DNA of 33,179 bases from Alphaproteobacteria bacterium (GTDB lineage: Bacteria > Pseudomonadota > Alphaproteobacteria > Rickettsiales > Deianiraeaceae), in assembly GCA_030830305.1 (NCBI GenBank), contig JAURNI010000010.1, positions 1-33,179 of the forward strand. Reading direction: 5' to 3'. Position 1 is the first letter of the stretch. Each line of letters begins with the position of its first letter. This document shows positions 8,550-16,935 of the stretch, in pieces. The position numbers and the translations under genes are program-made. A model generated the notes under the pieces. The model was given only the letters and a program-made list of their open reading frames with translations, ran no database searches and was not told where the DNA came from.

Positions 8550-8805
8550 CAACCTTAAACGAAATTGCATGAACTTTTTCAGTTTTTAAAAGTTCTGCAA
8601 CGGCTTGGTTCAGAATTTTATGTCGTTCTAGCGGTTTTTTTATTAGGAGATCGTTTGAATAAACGGTAACATCAAAATGACTTTCACCATTTCCGTTAAA
8701 GTGCCCGGCGTGTTCATGAGAAACATTGTTGATGTTTATTTGATAATCTTTTACATTGTGTTTTTTTAACTCTTGTATGATAAGATTTCTAATGCTATTG
8801 TGCAT
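8536..8805 (-). CDS. bolA: BolA family protein
   Basis: An 89-aa protein with the compact BolA fold. It has an N-terminal helix, a middle block GNGESHFDVTVYSND carrying the conserved SHF(x)V motif, then RHKILNQAVAELL and HAISFKV matching the family's RH..vn..L..e....IHAL ending. BolA proteins pair with monothiol glutaredoxins through a [2Fe-2S] cluster and influence iron handling, envelope genes and cell shape. It lies directly downstream of kdsD on the same strand (2-nt gap), so the two probably share a transcript, and its 3' end overlaps the dioxygenase gene on the other strand. Confidence 0.85.
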   Translation of the reverse strand: MHNSIRNLIIQELKKHNVKDYQININNVSHEHAGHFNGNGESHFDVTVYSNDLLIKKPLERHKILNQAVAELLKTEKVHAISFKVVTRL

Positions 8806-8807
8806 TT

Positions 8808-9749
8808 TTAAATTTTAAATTGATTTCTGGAGATAAATCCGATTGGTTTGTGTTTTAAATTCACAACAATCACGCTACCAATTCTGTTTGTGTTCATAGT
8901 GCTGATGGCGTCAATAATATAGTGTTCTTCAGATATAAACTTAGGTGTTTTGTTACAAATATCTTCCGCAACTGCAATTTTAATATCTTTTTCATTTTTT
9001 AAGATAAACCGGCGAATGTCTCCGTCTGTAATAACTCCGTATAGCTTTTCATTTTGAATAACACAAACAAATCCATTGGCGTTTTTTGTCATTTTTTGCA
9101 AAACTTCCATGGCGTTTGTATTTGATTCAACAGAATAAAATTCATGGTTCATGACCGTTGTTGCTTTGGATATCTTCATTCCCAAGCTTCCGCTTGGGTG
9201 AAGTTTGGCATAGTTTGTTTTTGTGAAGTTTTTTAACTTTGATGCACATACGGCAAGGATATCACCTAAGACTAAAGTTTGCGTTGTTGATGTTGTTGGT
9301 GCATTAAAAGAATGAGCTTCTTGCGATTTTGGAATTGCAATGCTATAACTTGCATTGGTTGCAATTGTGGATTTTACCTCTCTTGTAATTGCAATTGTTG
9401 GAATTTTTTGCTCAAAACAATAATTTAATATAGACATAAGTTCGCTACTTTCCCCAGAGTTTGAGATTACCATAACAATATCGTGGGCTGTGATCGTGCC
9501 CATGTCTCCATGTCCTGCATTTGATGGGTCAACAAAAAAACTTGGCACCCCAAGAGAAGACATACTTGCGGAAATTTTTGTTGCAATATTTCCACTTTTG
9601 CCAACGCCGGAAGTAACTATATGTCCGGTGCAGTTTGCAATAAGGTTGATAATGTGTTCAAGATTACCATCAATAATTTGAATAAGGTCTTCAACCCCCT
9701 GTTTTTCATGTTGAATGATGTCCTTTGCCAAGTTTAAAATCGAGTGCAT
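8808..9749 (-). CDS. kdsD: D-arabinose 5-phosphate isomerase (KdsD/KpsF family)
   Basis: A 313-aa enzyme with an N-terminal SIS sugar-isomerase domain (about residues 35-180) and two C-terminal CBS domains (about 205-313). The SIS signature reads TSGVGKSGNIATKIS, then VDPSNAGHGDMGTIT and VISNSGESSEL. It interconverts ribulose 5-phosphate and arabinose 5-phosphate, the first step to KDO, the inner-core sugar of lipopolysaccharide, which implies an LPS outer membrane. It is divergent from ssrA and co-directional with bolA. Confidence 0.93.
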   Translation of the reverse strand: MHSILNLAKDIIQHEKQGVEDLIQIIDGNLEHIINLIANCTGHIVTSGVGKSGNIATKISASMSSLGVPSFFVDPSNAGHGDMGTITAHDIVMVISNSGESSELMSILNYCFEQKIPTIAITREVKSTIATNASYSIAIPKSQEAHSFNAPTTSTTQTLVLGDILAVCASKLKNFTKTNYAKLHPSGSLGMKISKATTVMNHEFYSVESNTNAMEVLQKMTKNANGFVCVIQNEKLYGVITDGDIRRFILKNEKDIKIAVAEDICNKTPKFISEEHYIIDAISTMNTNRIGSVIVVNLKHKPIGFISRNQFKI

Positions 9750-9819
9750 TGTATCGCCACTAATAATAGTGAGTGCTGTATGTAATTATGATTATAAAGT
9801 CAATTTTTTTTAAATTTGC

Positions 9820-9847
9820 TTGAATTTTTGAAAATAATATGTATTAT
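9820..9847 (+). promoter_or_regulatory. Promoter of ssrA
   Basis: TTGAAT (9820-9825), a 16-bp spacer and TATTAT (9842-9847) sit directly before the acceptor half of the permuted tmRNA. The predicted start is near 9854. Confidence 0.55.
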
Positions 9848-9852
9848 TGGTG

Positions 9853-10175
9853 TACAACTTCGGTTGTTATGGCAATAAATGTCCTGCATGTAGGCGGGTA
9901 TGGACTCGGGTGCAAACCCCGACGCCTCCACCATTAAACAGTAGAAATATGGGGGCGAATTAGCTTCGACATATTCAAGAGCTAAAATGCAAGATTTGCT
10001 CGCTAAGGAATGGCGTAATATCCACAACTTTTAAATGGCAAACTTGCTTCTTTAAAAGCTGGTCTTTCTAACCTTGGTAACAAAGCTGTAAAAGCTGTTG
10101 CTAAGAAAGCAGCTAACTATGCGTTTGCGGTTGCTGCATAAGTGTTTGTAACACTTGAAGAAGACTAGTTAAGGG
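9853..10175 (+). ncRNA. ssrA: Circularly permuted two-piece tmRNA
   Basis: tmRNA rescues stalled ribosomes and tags the unfinished protein for proteolysis. The gene order is permuted: the acceptor piece comes first, with T arm TCGGG-TGCAAAC-CCCGA and acceptor strand CGCCTCC followed by A-CCA (ending 9933). A 17-nt intervening segment follows (9934-9950). The coding piece then starts GGGGGCGAATTAGCTTCGAC at 9951. GGGGGCG pairs completely with CGCCTCC, including the G3-U70 pair read by alanyl-tRNA synthetase. ATGCA in the coding piece can pair with TGCAT near 9884 as the start of helix P2. A 7-bp hairpin (AAGTGTT-TGT-AACACTT) follows the tag stop. Permuted, processed ssrA is typical of alphaproteobacteria. 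Outer ends are approximate. Confidence 0.93.
10037..10141 (+). other. tmRNA tag reading frame (resume codon uncertain)
   Basis: The frame closing with GCT AAC TAT GCG TTT GCG GTT GCT GCA TAA encodes ANYAFAVAA, a classic tag ending (Caulobacter's ends EEFAVAA). This frame is open back to 10019. If translation resumes where it usually does after pseudoknot 1 (GGC at 10037), the tag is 34 residues and Lys/Ala-rich (GKLASLKAGLSNLGNKAVKA...). The canonical-looking GCA AAC at 10038 is in another frame and would give only ANLLL-stop. A resume codon at 10112 would give ANYAFAVAA, but that is unusually far from the 5' end. Confidence 0.6.
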
Positions 10176-10179
10176 GTCT

Positions 10180-10214
10180 GCAGGCCTACCTTTCAACAGA
10201 AAGGCCTGCTTTGT
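10180..10214 (+). terminator. Hairpin after ssrA, probable terminator
   Basis: GCAGGCCT (10180-10187) and AGGCCTGC (10202-10209) form an 8-bp GC-rich stem, followed by TTTGTT. An inner CCTTTC/GAAAGG pairing offers an alternative fold. It closes the ssrA unit just before the next gene. Confidence 0.6.
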
Positions 10215-10227
10215 TCGGTAAATAAAT

Positions 10228-10782
10228 ATGAAGCAAGAAGAAATTACAAATATTATTCAGAATCTTAATGAAGCAGAACTTGAATTTGCACTTCAAAATG
10301 CAAAACAACAGGTTGAAGTTATTAATGAAGGTTTGAAAACTACAGAAAGCCGTACAAAGCTTTTAATTGCATTTCTTGTGGCGGCAATTGCTTTTTGCAT
10401 TCCGGTGATGGTTTCGCGTGAAAACCCAGCATATTTTAGGATTTTTTGCGGGCTGGTAATTGCCTCATATATTATTGAGGTTTTAATTATTGTGCATAGT
10501 TATTTTTGCAACCCCTTTGAATCGCAATATCCCAAAACGGAAAGTATATTGGAATTTACAAGATATTTCAAACAAATTAACAATGAAAAGCCACTGCTAT
10601 CAACAAAAAAAGATGTGTTAGAAAAAATACTCAACACAACAATTCCTGAACTTGAAAAACTCGAACGGAAAAGAGCTAAAACATTCAACTGCTGTTTAAC
10701 AACAACTATCTATTTTCCACTTTTATTTGGTGTCATGCTTTTAATAGCATTTTGCATTTGCATAACTGGTTTGTTTGGTTGA
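10228..10782 (+). CDS. Membrane protein of unknown function, three predicted helices
   Basis: I do not recognise this 184-aa protein. It has a soluble N-terminal helix rich in Glu/Gln (residues 1-40), two adjacent transmembrane segments (about 44-61 and 71-91), a cytoplasmic-looking charged loop of about 65 residues ending in a helix (LEKLERKRAKTF), and a third hydrophobic segment (157-183). The plan of helix, TM pair, loop-helix and TM resembles small effector-type membrane domains such as the Pycsar TM effectors, but no specific motif supports that. It stands alone downstream of the ssrA terminator. Its 3' end overlaps a minus-strand small ORF that has its own promoter. Confidence 0.7.
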   Translation: MKQEEITNIIQNLNEAELEFALQNAKQQVEVINEGLKTTESRTKLLIAFLVAAIAFCIPVMVSRENPAYFRIFCGLVIASYIIEVLIIVHSYFCNPFESQYPKTESILEFTRYFKQINNEKPLLSTKKDVLEKILNTTIPELEKLERKRAKTFNCCLTTTIYFPLLFGVMLLIAFCICITGLFG

Positions 10783-10877
10783 TTTTGTGGAATGTTGCCT
10801 GCTGAAGTTACATGTTGCATTTTCATTGTAGGTTTTACAGGGTTGGTATTTACTGCTGGCTTTTTGGTGTCTGACAT
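10710..10877 (-). CDS. Candidate 55-aa basic protein, antisense to the preceding gene's end
   Basis: Absent from the ORF track. An ATG at 10877 opens a 55-codon frame ending with TAG at 10710. It begins MSDTKKPAVNTNPVKP and is rich in Lys, Pro, Asn, Gln and Met, with no hydrophobic segment, so it would be a soluble and probably disordered peptide. Support comes from a good minus-strand promoter (TTGAAT-16-TATATT) placed to start transcription about 17 nt before the ATG. No Shine-Dalgarno is evident. It overlaps the 3' 73 nt of the membrane-protein gene, so the transcript would also be antisense to it. An antisense RNA rather than a protein is equally possible. Confidence 0.4.
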   Translation of the reverse strand: MSDTKKPAVNTNPVKPTMKMQHVTSAGNIPQNQPNKPVMQMQNAIKSMTPNKSGK

Positions 10878-10900
10878 TTATTAAGAAATATTTTTTTAAA

Positions 10901-10928
10901 AATATAGTTAAGAAATAAACCAATTCAA
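10901..10928 (-). promoter_or_regulatory. Minus-strand promoter upstream of the 55-aa ORF
   Basis: On the minus strand TTGAAT (10928-10923), a 16-bp spacer and TATATT (10906-10901). The predicted start is near 10894, just before the ATG at 10877. Confidence 0.5.
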
Positions 10929-10956
10929 GCCTTGAGCATTGTAACGAACTAAATGC

Positions 10957-10972
10957 TAATTGTTAACAATTA
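10957..10972. promoter_or_regulatory. 16-bp perfect palindrome, operator-like
   Basis: TAATTGTTAACAATTA is a perfect palindrome lying between the divergent minus-strand promoter and the bamE -35 box. A half-site-like TAATTGTTAA recurs near 17196 and 17360. It could bind a dimeric regulator; chance is possible in AT-rich DNA. Confidence 0.35.
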
Positions 10973-10980
10973 AAACTCAC

Positions 10981-11008
10981 TTGACATTTGTCTTGAACTT
11001 TTTAAAAT
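10981..11008 (+). promoter_or_regulatory. Sigma-70 promoter of bamE-folC
   Basis: A perfect TTGACA (10981-10986), a 16-bp spacer and TAAAAT (11003-11008), ending 21 nt before the bamE ATG. One of the best promoters in the window. Confidence 0.65.
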
Positions 11009-11029
11009 TTTTCCAATTCTTTGTAACTA

Positions 11030-11395
11030 ATGCGTTTTATTTTAATATTATTGCTAATATCGGCATGTTCAACAACGGTTAATCATGGTCTTGTAATAAA
11101 GGATAGCGATGTTTCAATTATTGTGCCAAATTTAACACGAAGAGAAGATGTAAGAACAATTCTTGGCGAGCCTTCTTTTATTTGGAATGAAAAATGGCAT
11201 TATGTTTCAACAAAAAAGAAATACCGAGCATTTTTACTGCCAAAAATAGAAAAGCACGATGTTTACACAATTGTTTTTAATGGTGATGTTGTTCAAGATA
11301 TCAAACACCTTACAGAAAGTGATATTCAGTCAACACAAATAGGTAAACATAAAATTAAAACTCAAAAACCGGATTTATCAAAGATATTTAAATAA
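11030..11395 (+). CDS. bamE: Outer-membrane assembly lipoprotein BamE (SmpA/OmlA)
   Basis: A 121-aa lipoprotein. The signal peptide MRFILILLLISAC ends in a lipobox with the modified Cys at residue 13. The mature part has the SmpA/OmlA pattern: NLTRREDVRTILGEPSF, then WHYVSTKK and YTIVFNGDVVQDI, matching the family's 'G.s..eV...lG.P' followed by 'W.Y' and 'v.F......'. BamE is an accessory subunit of the BAM complex that folds beta-barrel proteins into the outer membrane. It has its own promoter, and folC begins 4 nt after its stop. Confidence 0.8.
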   Translation: MRFILILLLISACSTTVNHGLVIKDSDVSIIVPNLTRREDVRTILGEPSFIWNEKWHYVSTKKKYRAFLLPKIEKHDVYTIVFNGDVVQDIKHLTESDIQSTQIGKHKIKTQKPDLSKIFK

Positions 11396-11399
11396 ATTT

Positions 11400-12623
11400 A
11401 TGCAGTTTGATGGCATTACTTGGCCGCCGTTTCGTGGAATTCAAGATGGTGAATATAAGCTAAAAAGAACTAAAGATGCCCTTGCTGTTCTTGGAAATCC
11501 GCATGAAAAACTTTCAAATATTATTCATATTGCAGGAACAAATGGTAAGGGTTCTGTTTCTGCTTTTCTACAAAATGTTTTGAATGAATACGGTTTTTCT
11601 TGTAATGTTTATACATCGCCACACCTTGTGAAAGTCAATGAAAGAATAAAAATTCATTCACAAGACATTTCAGACGACATGATTCTGCAATACACCAAAG
11701 AGGTTTATTACATACTAAAAAATACAGGTTTGGAGAACTCTTTAACCTTTTTTGAAGGAATTACGGTGGTAATGTTTTATATTTTTGCAAAAGAAAAAGC
11801 AGATTTCAACATTATCGAGGTCGGTCTTGGTGGAAGGTGGGACGCAACCAATGTTATTGTGCAACCGTTACTTAGCATAATTACATCAATTTCACTAGAC
11901 CATCAAGATTATCTTGGTGACACTCTTGAGGCAATTGCTGTAGAAAAATGTGAAATTATTAAACCGCATTCCAATGCCGTGATAGGCTTTCAAGAAAAAG
12001 AAAGTATTTATGATGTATTCAGAAACAAATGTAATAATATTGGTGCCATACATTCAGTATGTAGCGAGCTTGAATTTTTTAATAATAAACTGGATAATTC
12101 ATACCAAAAACAGAATGCAACACTAACGCTAAAAGCTCTGGAGGTTATTTCAAAAATGATTAGTGTAGAATTTAAAAGGCAAAAATGTGTTGATATTATT
12201 GCAAATACGCAGTGGAGAGGTAGAATGCAAAAAGTTTTTCTTGGAGAATTTAACAGAGAAATCTTAGTGGATTGTGCACATAATTTTGGTGGAATTTACC
12301 AGTTTTTGCAATACATTAAAACACAAAACGGTACAAGAGTATTAATTCTTGGTATGCTAAAAAGGAAAATTAACCAACAAATTTATGAAGAAATTAATAA
12401 AGCTTTGTACAGAGGAGAAATTGAAAATGTGATTACCGTCAACTTTGGAGGCACGGAAGAATGTGTTAATTCGCAAACGCTTGCAGATTTTATTAACCAT
12501 AAAAATTGTATTCCTGCTGAAAATTTTCACAATGCCTTGCTGCTTGCCGGCAAATTTGATTCTGTCTTTTTGTGTGGTTCAATTTATATGGTTGGCGATT
12601 TCTTTCAAACATTTAACATATAA
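11400..12623 (+). CDS. folC: Folylpolyglutamate synthase / dihydrofolate synthase
   Basis: A 407-aa Mur-ligase-fold enzyme that adds glutamate to dihydropteroate and to folates. The ATP-binding P-loop is IAGTNGKGSVSAFL (about residue 43), followed by the conserved YTSPHLVKVNERI. VGLGGRWDATN is the second signature, and ISLDHQDYLGDTLEAIAVEK contains the family's metal-binding His/Asp region. The C-terminal domain includes DCAHNFGGIYQFL. The size is near the usual 420 aa. It is co-transcribed with bamE and converges on zapE. Confidence 0.93.
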   Translation: MQFDGITWPPFRGIQDGEYKLKRTKDALAVLGNPHEKLSNIIHIAGTNGKGSVSAFLQNVLNEYGFSCNVYTSPHLVKVNERIKIHSQDISDDMILQYTKEVYYILKNTGLENSLTFFEGITVVMFYIFAKEKADFNIIEVGLGGRWDATNVIVQPLLSIITSISLDHQDYLGDTLEAIAVEKCEIIKPHSNAVIGFQEKESIYDVFRNKCNNIGAIHSVCSELEFFNNKLDNSYQKQNATLTLKALEVISKMISVEFKRQKCVDIIANTQWRGRMQKVFLGEFNREILVDCAHNFGGIYQFLQYIKTQNGTRVLILGMLKRKINQQIYEEINKALYRGEIENVITVNFGGTEECVNSQTLADFINHKNCIPAENFHNALLLAGKFDSVFLCGSIYMVGDFFQTFNI

Positions 12624-12664
12624 AATGTACAAAATATATGTCAACAATATGCAATTACACACAA

Positions 12665-12709
12665 AATATGTGCATTGAAGTGCAATAATATGTGCATAAT
12701 ATGCACATA
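12665..12709. repeat. Inverted and direct repeats TATGTGCATA / TATGCACATA
   Basis: Between the convergent folC and zapE genes TATGTGCATA-A-TATGCACATA (12689-12709) forms a perfect 10-bp inverted repeat, and TATGTGCAT also occurs at about 12667. The hairpin could end transcription from both sides, but it lacks a GC-rich stem and a long T-run, so a binding site is also possible. The same TGCACATAA word recurs in tandem at 17206-17230. Confidence 0.5.
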
Positions 12710-12711
12710 AT

Positions 12712-13839
12712 TTACAACATTTGTGCAAAAAGTTTATCAAAGAAACGAGCAGAATTCACCGTTAGCTGGCGTTTAAAGTGTTTTGTTTCTGAAAATATAT
12801 AATCATTTGTTTGCATTTCATGCAGTCTGCTTTGGCATCTTTTAAACTTAATGTTTTCAAGCATTTTATCCTCAAAAATGTTAATTGAGTTTTGTCCATC
12901 AAATGAAAAAACCATTCCACGAGTGTATAGAATATCAATAAAGTTACGAAAACGAATTGCCTCATCTTCATTTTCTTGTGTAAAGTACTGCATGTTGGAA
13001 ATATGAATATGTTTAAATGTGCGTGCAAGCTTGCGGTAATCTTTAATACTGGAATGTGTTTTAAATATATGTTTATGTGTTAAAATAATACCATCGTCAA
13101 ATCTTCCTGAAATTTGTACCGTATGATTGCTATCAACTTCAAGCATTTCTTTTGCCATAATTGGTTTTACATTAAACGCCGATGCAAATTCTTGCAATGT
13201 TTCAAATGCAATGTGTGCATGCCGTTTTAGTGTATTTGTACGGTAATCTGGTGTGTTTTGAACATAAATAACTTCCATTTTCTCCTCCAAGAAGTTTGAA
13301 AACACTGGAAACATAATTTCTCTGTTAAAACCGTTTGCATATAATTCTTGAGGGGCAAAATTTGATGTTAAAACAATGCTTACACCATTTTTTATTAATA
13401 CTGAAAGGATGTCGTACAAAATTTTAGCATCTGCAATTGCTTCAATAAAAAATTCATCAAAGCAGAGAATATCAATATTTTTGGCAATTTCTTTTACAAT
13501 TTTTTCAGTAGAATTTTTGGTTAATAATTTAGTAATATCAAGAAGATAATCATGAAAATGCATCGCAAGAAATTTTGCATCTTTGTTTTTTTCGTATAAT
13601 TGCAATAAGTAATTTTCCATAACGGTTGTTTTTCCGCAACCGGTTTTTCCATGAATATAAAACGACTTTGGTTTTGAAAATAGCCCTTTCTTATTGGAGA
13701 GAAGTTTTTGCAGAATTTCCTGTTGGGTAATGTTTAAAGTAATGCTACCCGTATCCTGCAAATCTCGACCGAAGTATAATAAAGGTGAAGAGAGAGCAGA
13801 ATGTATAGGGGTGACGAGTGGTGCAATATCTTGGGACAC
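12712..13839 (-). CDS. zapE: Cell-division ATPase ZapE (AFG1 family)
   Basis: A 375-aa AAA-type ATPase. Walker A is GKTGCGKT (residues 64-71), Walker B is ILCFDEF (about 124-130), and sensor-like VLTSNFAPQELYANG matches the AFG1/ZapE block 'TSN..P.eLY..G'. ZapE associates with the division ring in E. coli; mitochondrial AFG1/LACE1 handles respiratory-complex subunits. The start is a GTG directly after the aspC stop (TAA-GTG), so translation is coupled to aspC. The length is normal. Confidence 0.88.
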   Translation of the reverse strand: MSQDIAPLVTPIHSALSSPLLYFGRDLQDTGSITLNITQQEILQKLLSNKKGLFSKPKSFYIHGKTGCGKTTVMENYLLQLYEKNKDAKFLAMHFHDYLLDITKLLTKNSTEKIVKEIAKNIDILCFDEFFIEAIADAKILYDILSVLIKNGVSIVLTSNFAPQELYANGFNREIMFPVFSNFLEEKMEVIYVQNTPDYRTNTLKRHAHIAFETLQEFASAFNVKPIMAKEMLEVDSNHTVQISGRFDDGIILTHKHIFKTHSSIKDYRKLARTFKHIHISNMQYFTQENEDEAIRFRNFIDILYTRGMVFSFDGQNSINIFEDKMLENIKFKRCQSRLHEMQTNDYIFSETKHFKRQLTVNSARFFDKLFAQML

Positions 13840-15042
13840 TTACTTTAATTTACTTAAAGACTTCTCAATACGGTTCATTGCATCTTCAAGAATAGCCTCG
13901 CTTGTTGCATAAGAAATACGAATAAACCCTGGAAAACCGAATGCTTCACCATGAACACATGCAACTTCTGCATCTTCAAGAAGGTATTCTGTAATTGCTT
14001 CTGATGATTGCACTACTTTGCCACTTTCGGTTTTTTTACCGATTAAACCCTCAACAGAAAAGAAAATGTAAAATGCACCGTCTGGCTTTTTTGCTTTTAC
14101 TCCATTAATTTTTGTTAGCCTTTCAAAAACATAATCTCTTCTTTTTGCAAAAACCGGAACCGTTTCCGCACGGAAATTTCCTGCTTCAAGCAAGCCCAGC
14201 CTTGCTGCCTCTTGGCTAATAGAGGAAGGATTGGTTGTACTCTGAGACTGCACATTACCAATGGCTTTAATGAGAGTTTTGTCTTTAATGCCTGCAAAGC
14301 CTATGCGCCAGCCTGTCATGGCATAAGATTTTGACACACCATTTACAGTTAAAATTCTGTTTTGTAAATTCGGGAATAACTGTGCAAGAGTATAAAACTT
14401 CACACCAAAAACAAGATGTTCATAGATGTCATCGCTCATAACATATACATGCGAGTGCTTTTCAATAACTTTACCAATTTCAATAAGTTCTTCTTTTGTA
14501 TAAACTTCACCCGTTGGGTTTGATGGCGAATTCAACACAACCCATTTTGTTTTTGAAGTAATTGCCTGTTCAAGTTCTTTTGCCGTAAGTTTAAAATTGT
14601 TTTCAAATGTTGTTTTTACAACAACGGCCTTGCCGCCGAAAAGCTCAACCATGTCAGGGTATGAAACCCAATACGGAGCAGGAATTATCACTTCATCGCC
14701 TTCATTTATTGTTGCAATAAATGCGTTGAACAATACATGTTTTGCACCACAGCCAACTGTTATTTCTGAAGGTTCATATTCAATTCCGTTTTCATTTTTG
14801 AATTTCTGGATAATCGCTTTTTTAAGTTCAGGGGTACCATCTACTGCTGTGTACTTTGTTTTTCCGGAATTAATTGCGTCAATACCGCCTTGTTTTGCTT
14901 GAATTGGAGTATCAAAATCTGGTTCACCAACTGAAAGGGAAATAATTTTCTTTCCTTGGGCTTTAAGTTCATTTGCTTTTGCCGTTACTGCAAGAGTTGG
15001 AGACGGCTTCATTTTTTGAACACGGCGCGAAATTATGGACAT
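13840..15042 (-). CDS. aspC: Aspartate aminotransferase (class I, PLP-dependent)
   Basis: A 400-aa type I-fold aminotransferase of the bacterial Ib subgroup. It begins MSIISRRVQKMKPSPTLAVT, with SVGEPDFDTP in the substrate-binding N-terminal region, NSPSNPTGEVY for PLP contacts, and VSKSYAMTGWRIGFAG with the Schiff-base lysine; FIRISYAT carries the carboxylate-binding arginine. It interconverts aspartate/2-oxoglutarate and oxaloacetate/glutamate, linking the TCA cycle to amino-acid metabolism. It lies upstream of zapE with no gap and 64 nt downstream of an unknown gene. Confidence 0.92.
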   Translation of the reverse strand: MSIISRRVQKMKPSPTLAVTAKANELKAQGKKIISLSVGEPDFDTPIQAKQGGIDAINSGKTKYTAVDGTPELKKAIIQKFKNENGIEYEPSEITVGCGAKHVLFNAFIATINEGDEVIIPAPYWVSYPDMVELFGGKAVVVKTTFENNFKLTAKELEQAITSKTKWVVLNSPSNPTGEVYTKEELIEIGKVIEKHSHVYVMSDDIYEHLVFGVKFYTLAQLFPNLQNRILTVNGVSKSYAMTGWRIGFAGIKDKTLIKAIGNVQSQSTTNPSSISQEAARLGLLEAGNFRAETVPVFAKRRDYVFERLTKINGVKAKKPDGAFYIFFSVEGLIGKKTESGKVVQSSEAITEYLLEDAEVACVHGEAFGFPGFIRISYATSEAILEDAMNRIEKSLSKLK

Positions 15043-15106
15043 TTTTCAAATATTAATTTGATATAATTCTACCAAATACAACCTCTTGGTTTAAAATCAA
15101 GTTTTT

Positions 15107-15562
15107 TCAATTCATTTTTTGTTGATGATAAAAATCAAATACTTGCTTTTGCAAGCCTGCAATAATTACCGTCCACAAGTATTTATTTTCTTTTAACTTG
15201 TCTAACTTGTTCTTGGTTATATTTGCTCTTGTTGAAATAAATCCGTCAAAACCTGTACCAGGTATTCCATCTTTTTCATTAATAACAATTGAACTAAGCA
15301 ATATATCTTCATTGACTTCATTTTCAATTCTATCATTAATCATTTCAAGCAAGTACGCAAGCCGAGTTTCACCATGAATATCCATAGATGAATTTGTGGC
15401 ATAAAAAAGTTCATGCATTGTGATATCCTTTTCGTATCCTTTGTTATTGTATTCTTCTGCAAACTCTTTATATGTTAAGGTGTGTTTCTTTTTAGCATAA
15501 CCAACCAAGATGTTGGTTAAATTAGTAATTCTGTTACTAAGTTTATTAGATGGCAATGACAT
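15107..15562 (-). CDS. Hypothetical protein, 151 aa
   Basis: Not recognised with confidence. The N-terminal two thirds look helical (TNLTNILVGYAKKKHTLTYK, then a winged-helix-like stretch). The segment DILLSSIVINEKDGIPGTGF recalls a block (PLLSALVV..dtG.PG.GFf) in several uncharacterised bacterial proteins, some of them accessory. The C-terminus ends with WTVIIAGLQKQVFDFYHQQK. No signal peptide or membrane helix. It is read leftwards towards aspC, possibly on one transcript, and is divergent from ilvC across a very AT-rich gap. Confidence 0.7.
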   Translation of the reverse strand: MSLPSNKLSNRITNLTNILVGYAKKKHTLTYKEFAEEYNNKGYEKDITMHELFYATNSSMDIHGETRLAYLLEMINDRIENEVNEDILLSSIVINEKDGIPGTGFDGFISTRANITKNKLDKLKENKYLWTVIIAGLQKQVFDFYHQQKMN

Positions 15563-15590
15563 GTAAAATTATAAAATTGATAAAATATGA

Positions 15591-16724
<1,134 letters not shown>

Positions 16725-16733
16725 TAACTCTTT

Positions 16734-16768
16734 ATTACAGGTGTCACTTTGTGACGCCTGTAATTTTT
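16734..16768 (+). terminator. Rho-independent terminator of ilvC
   Basis: ATTACAGGTGTCAC-TTT-GTGACGCCTGTAAT forms a 14-bp stem (one G-U pair) with a 3-nt loop, followed by TTTT. It begins 10 nt after the ilvC stop. Confidence 0.9.
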
Positions 16769-16935
16769 CTAATTTTTCTCCCTTGAATATTCTCGATGCT
16801 ATTTGCTAAATGCCGTGTTACCAAAAAATCTGCAAAACCTTTGCTAAAATTTCCATCGTAGCAATCTTTCGTAAACTTCACAAGTGATGCAACTCGAATA
16901 ACACTTGCAACAATGTTGGTATTTGGCATATTCAC
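16744..16935 (-). CDS. Possible small protein, 63 aa
   Basis: A minus-strand frame (GTG start, or ATG at 16929) with ordinary amino-acid composition: NTNIVASVIRVASLVKFTKD, then FSKGFADFLVTRHLANSIEN and a basic C-terminus. No domain is recognised. Its 3' end runs into the ilvC terminator stem, which is permissible but weakens the case, and I see no convincing promoter or ribosome binding site. It may be a chance ORF. Confidence 0.35.
   Translation of the reverse strand: MNMPNTNIVASVIRVASLVKFTKDCYDGNFSKGFADFLVTRHLANSIENIQGRKIRKITGVTK

Noticed and set aside
9800-10027. 75-aa minus-strand ORF
   Set aside because: It is antisense to the tmRNA acceptor and coding pieces, whose base pairing explains the sequence.
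10741-10923. 60-aa minus-strand ORF
   Set aside because: It overlaps the better-supported 55-aa ORF in another frame, starts upstream of that ORF's promoter -10 region, and has poor composition.
12665-12709. CRISPR-like or satellite repeat at the folC-zapE junction
   Set aside because: The copies are short, irregularly spaced and lack spacers; there is no array and no cas gene in the window.
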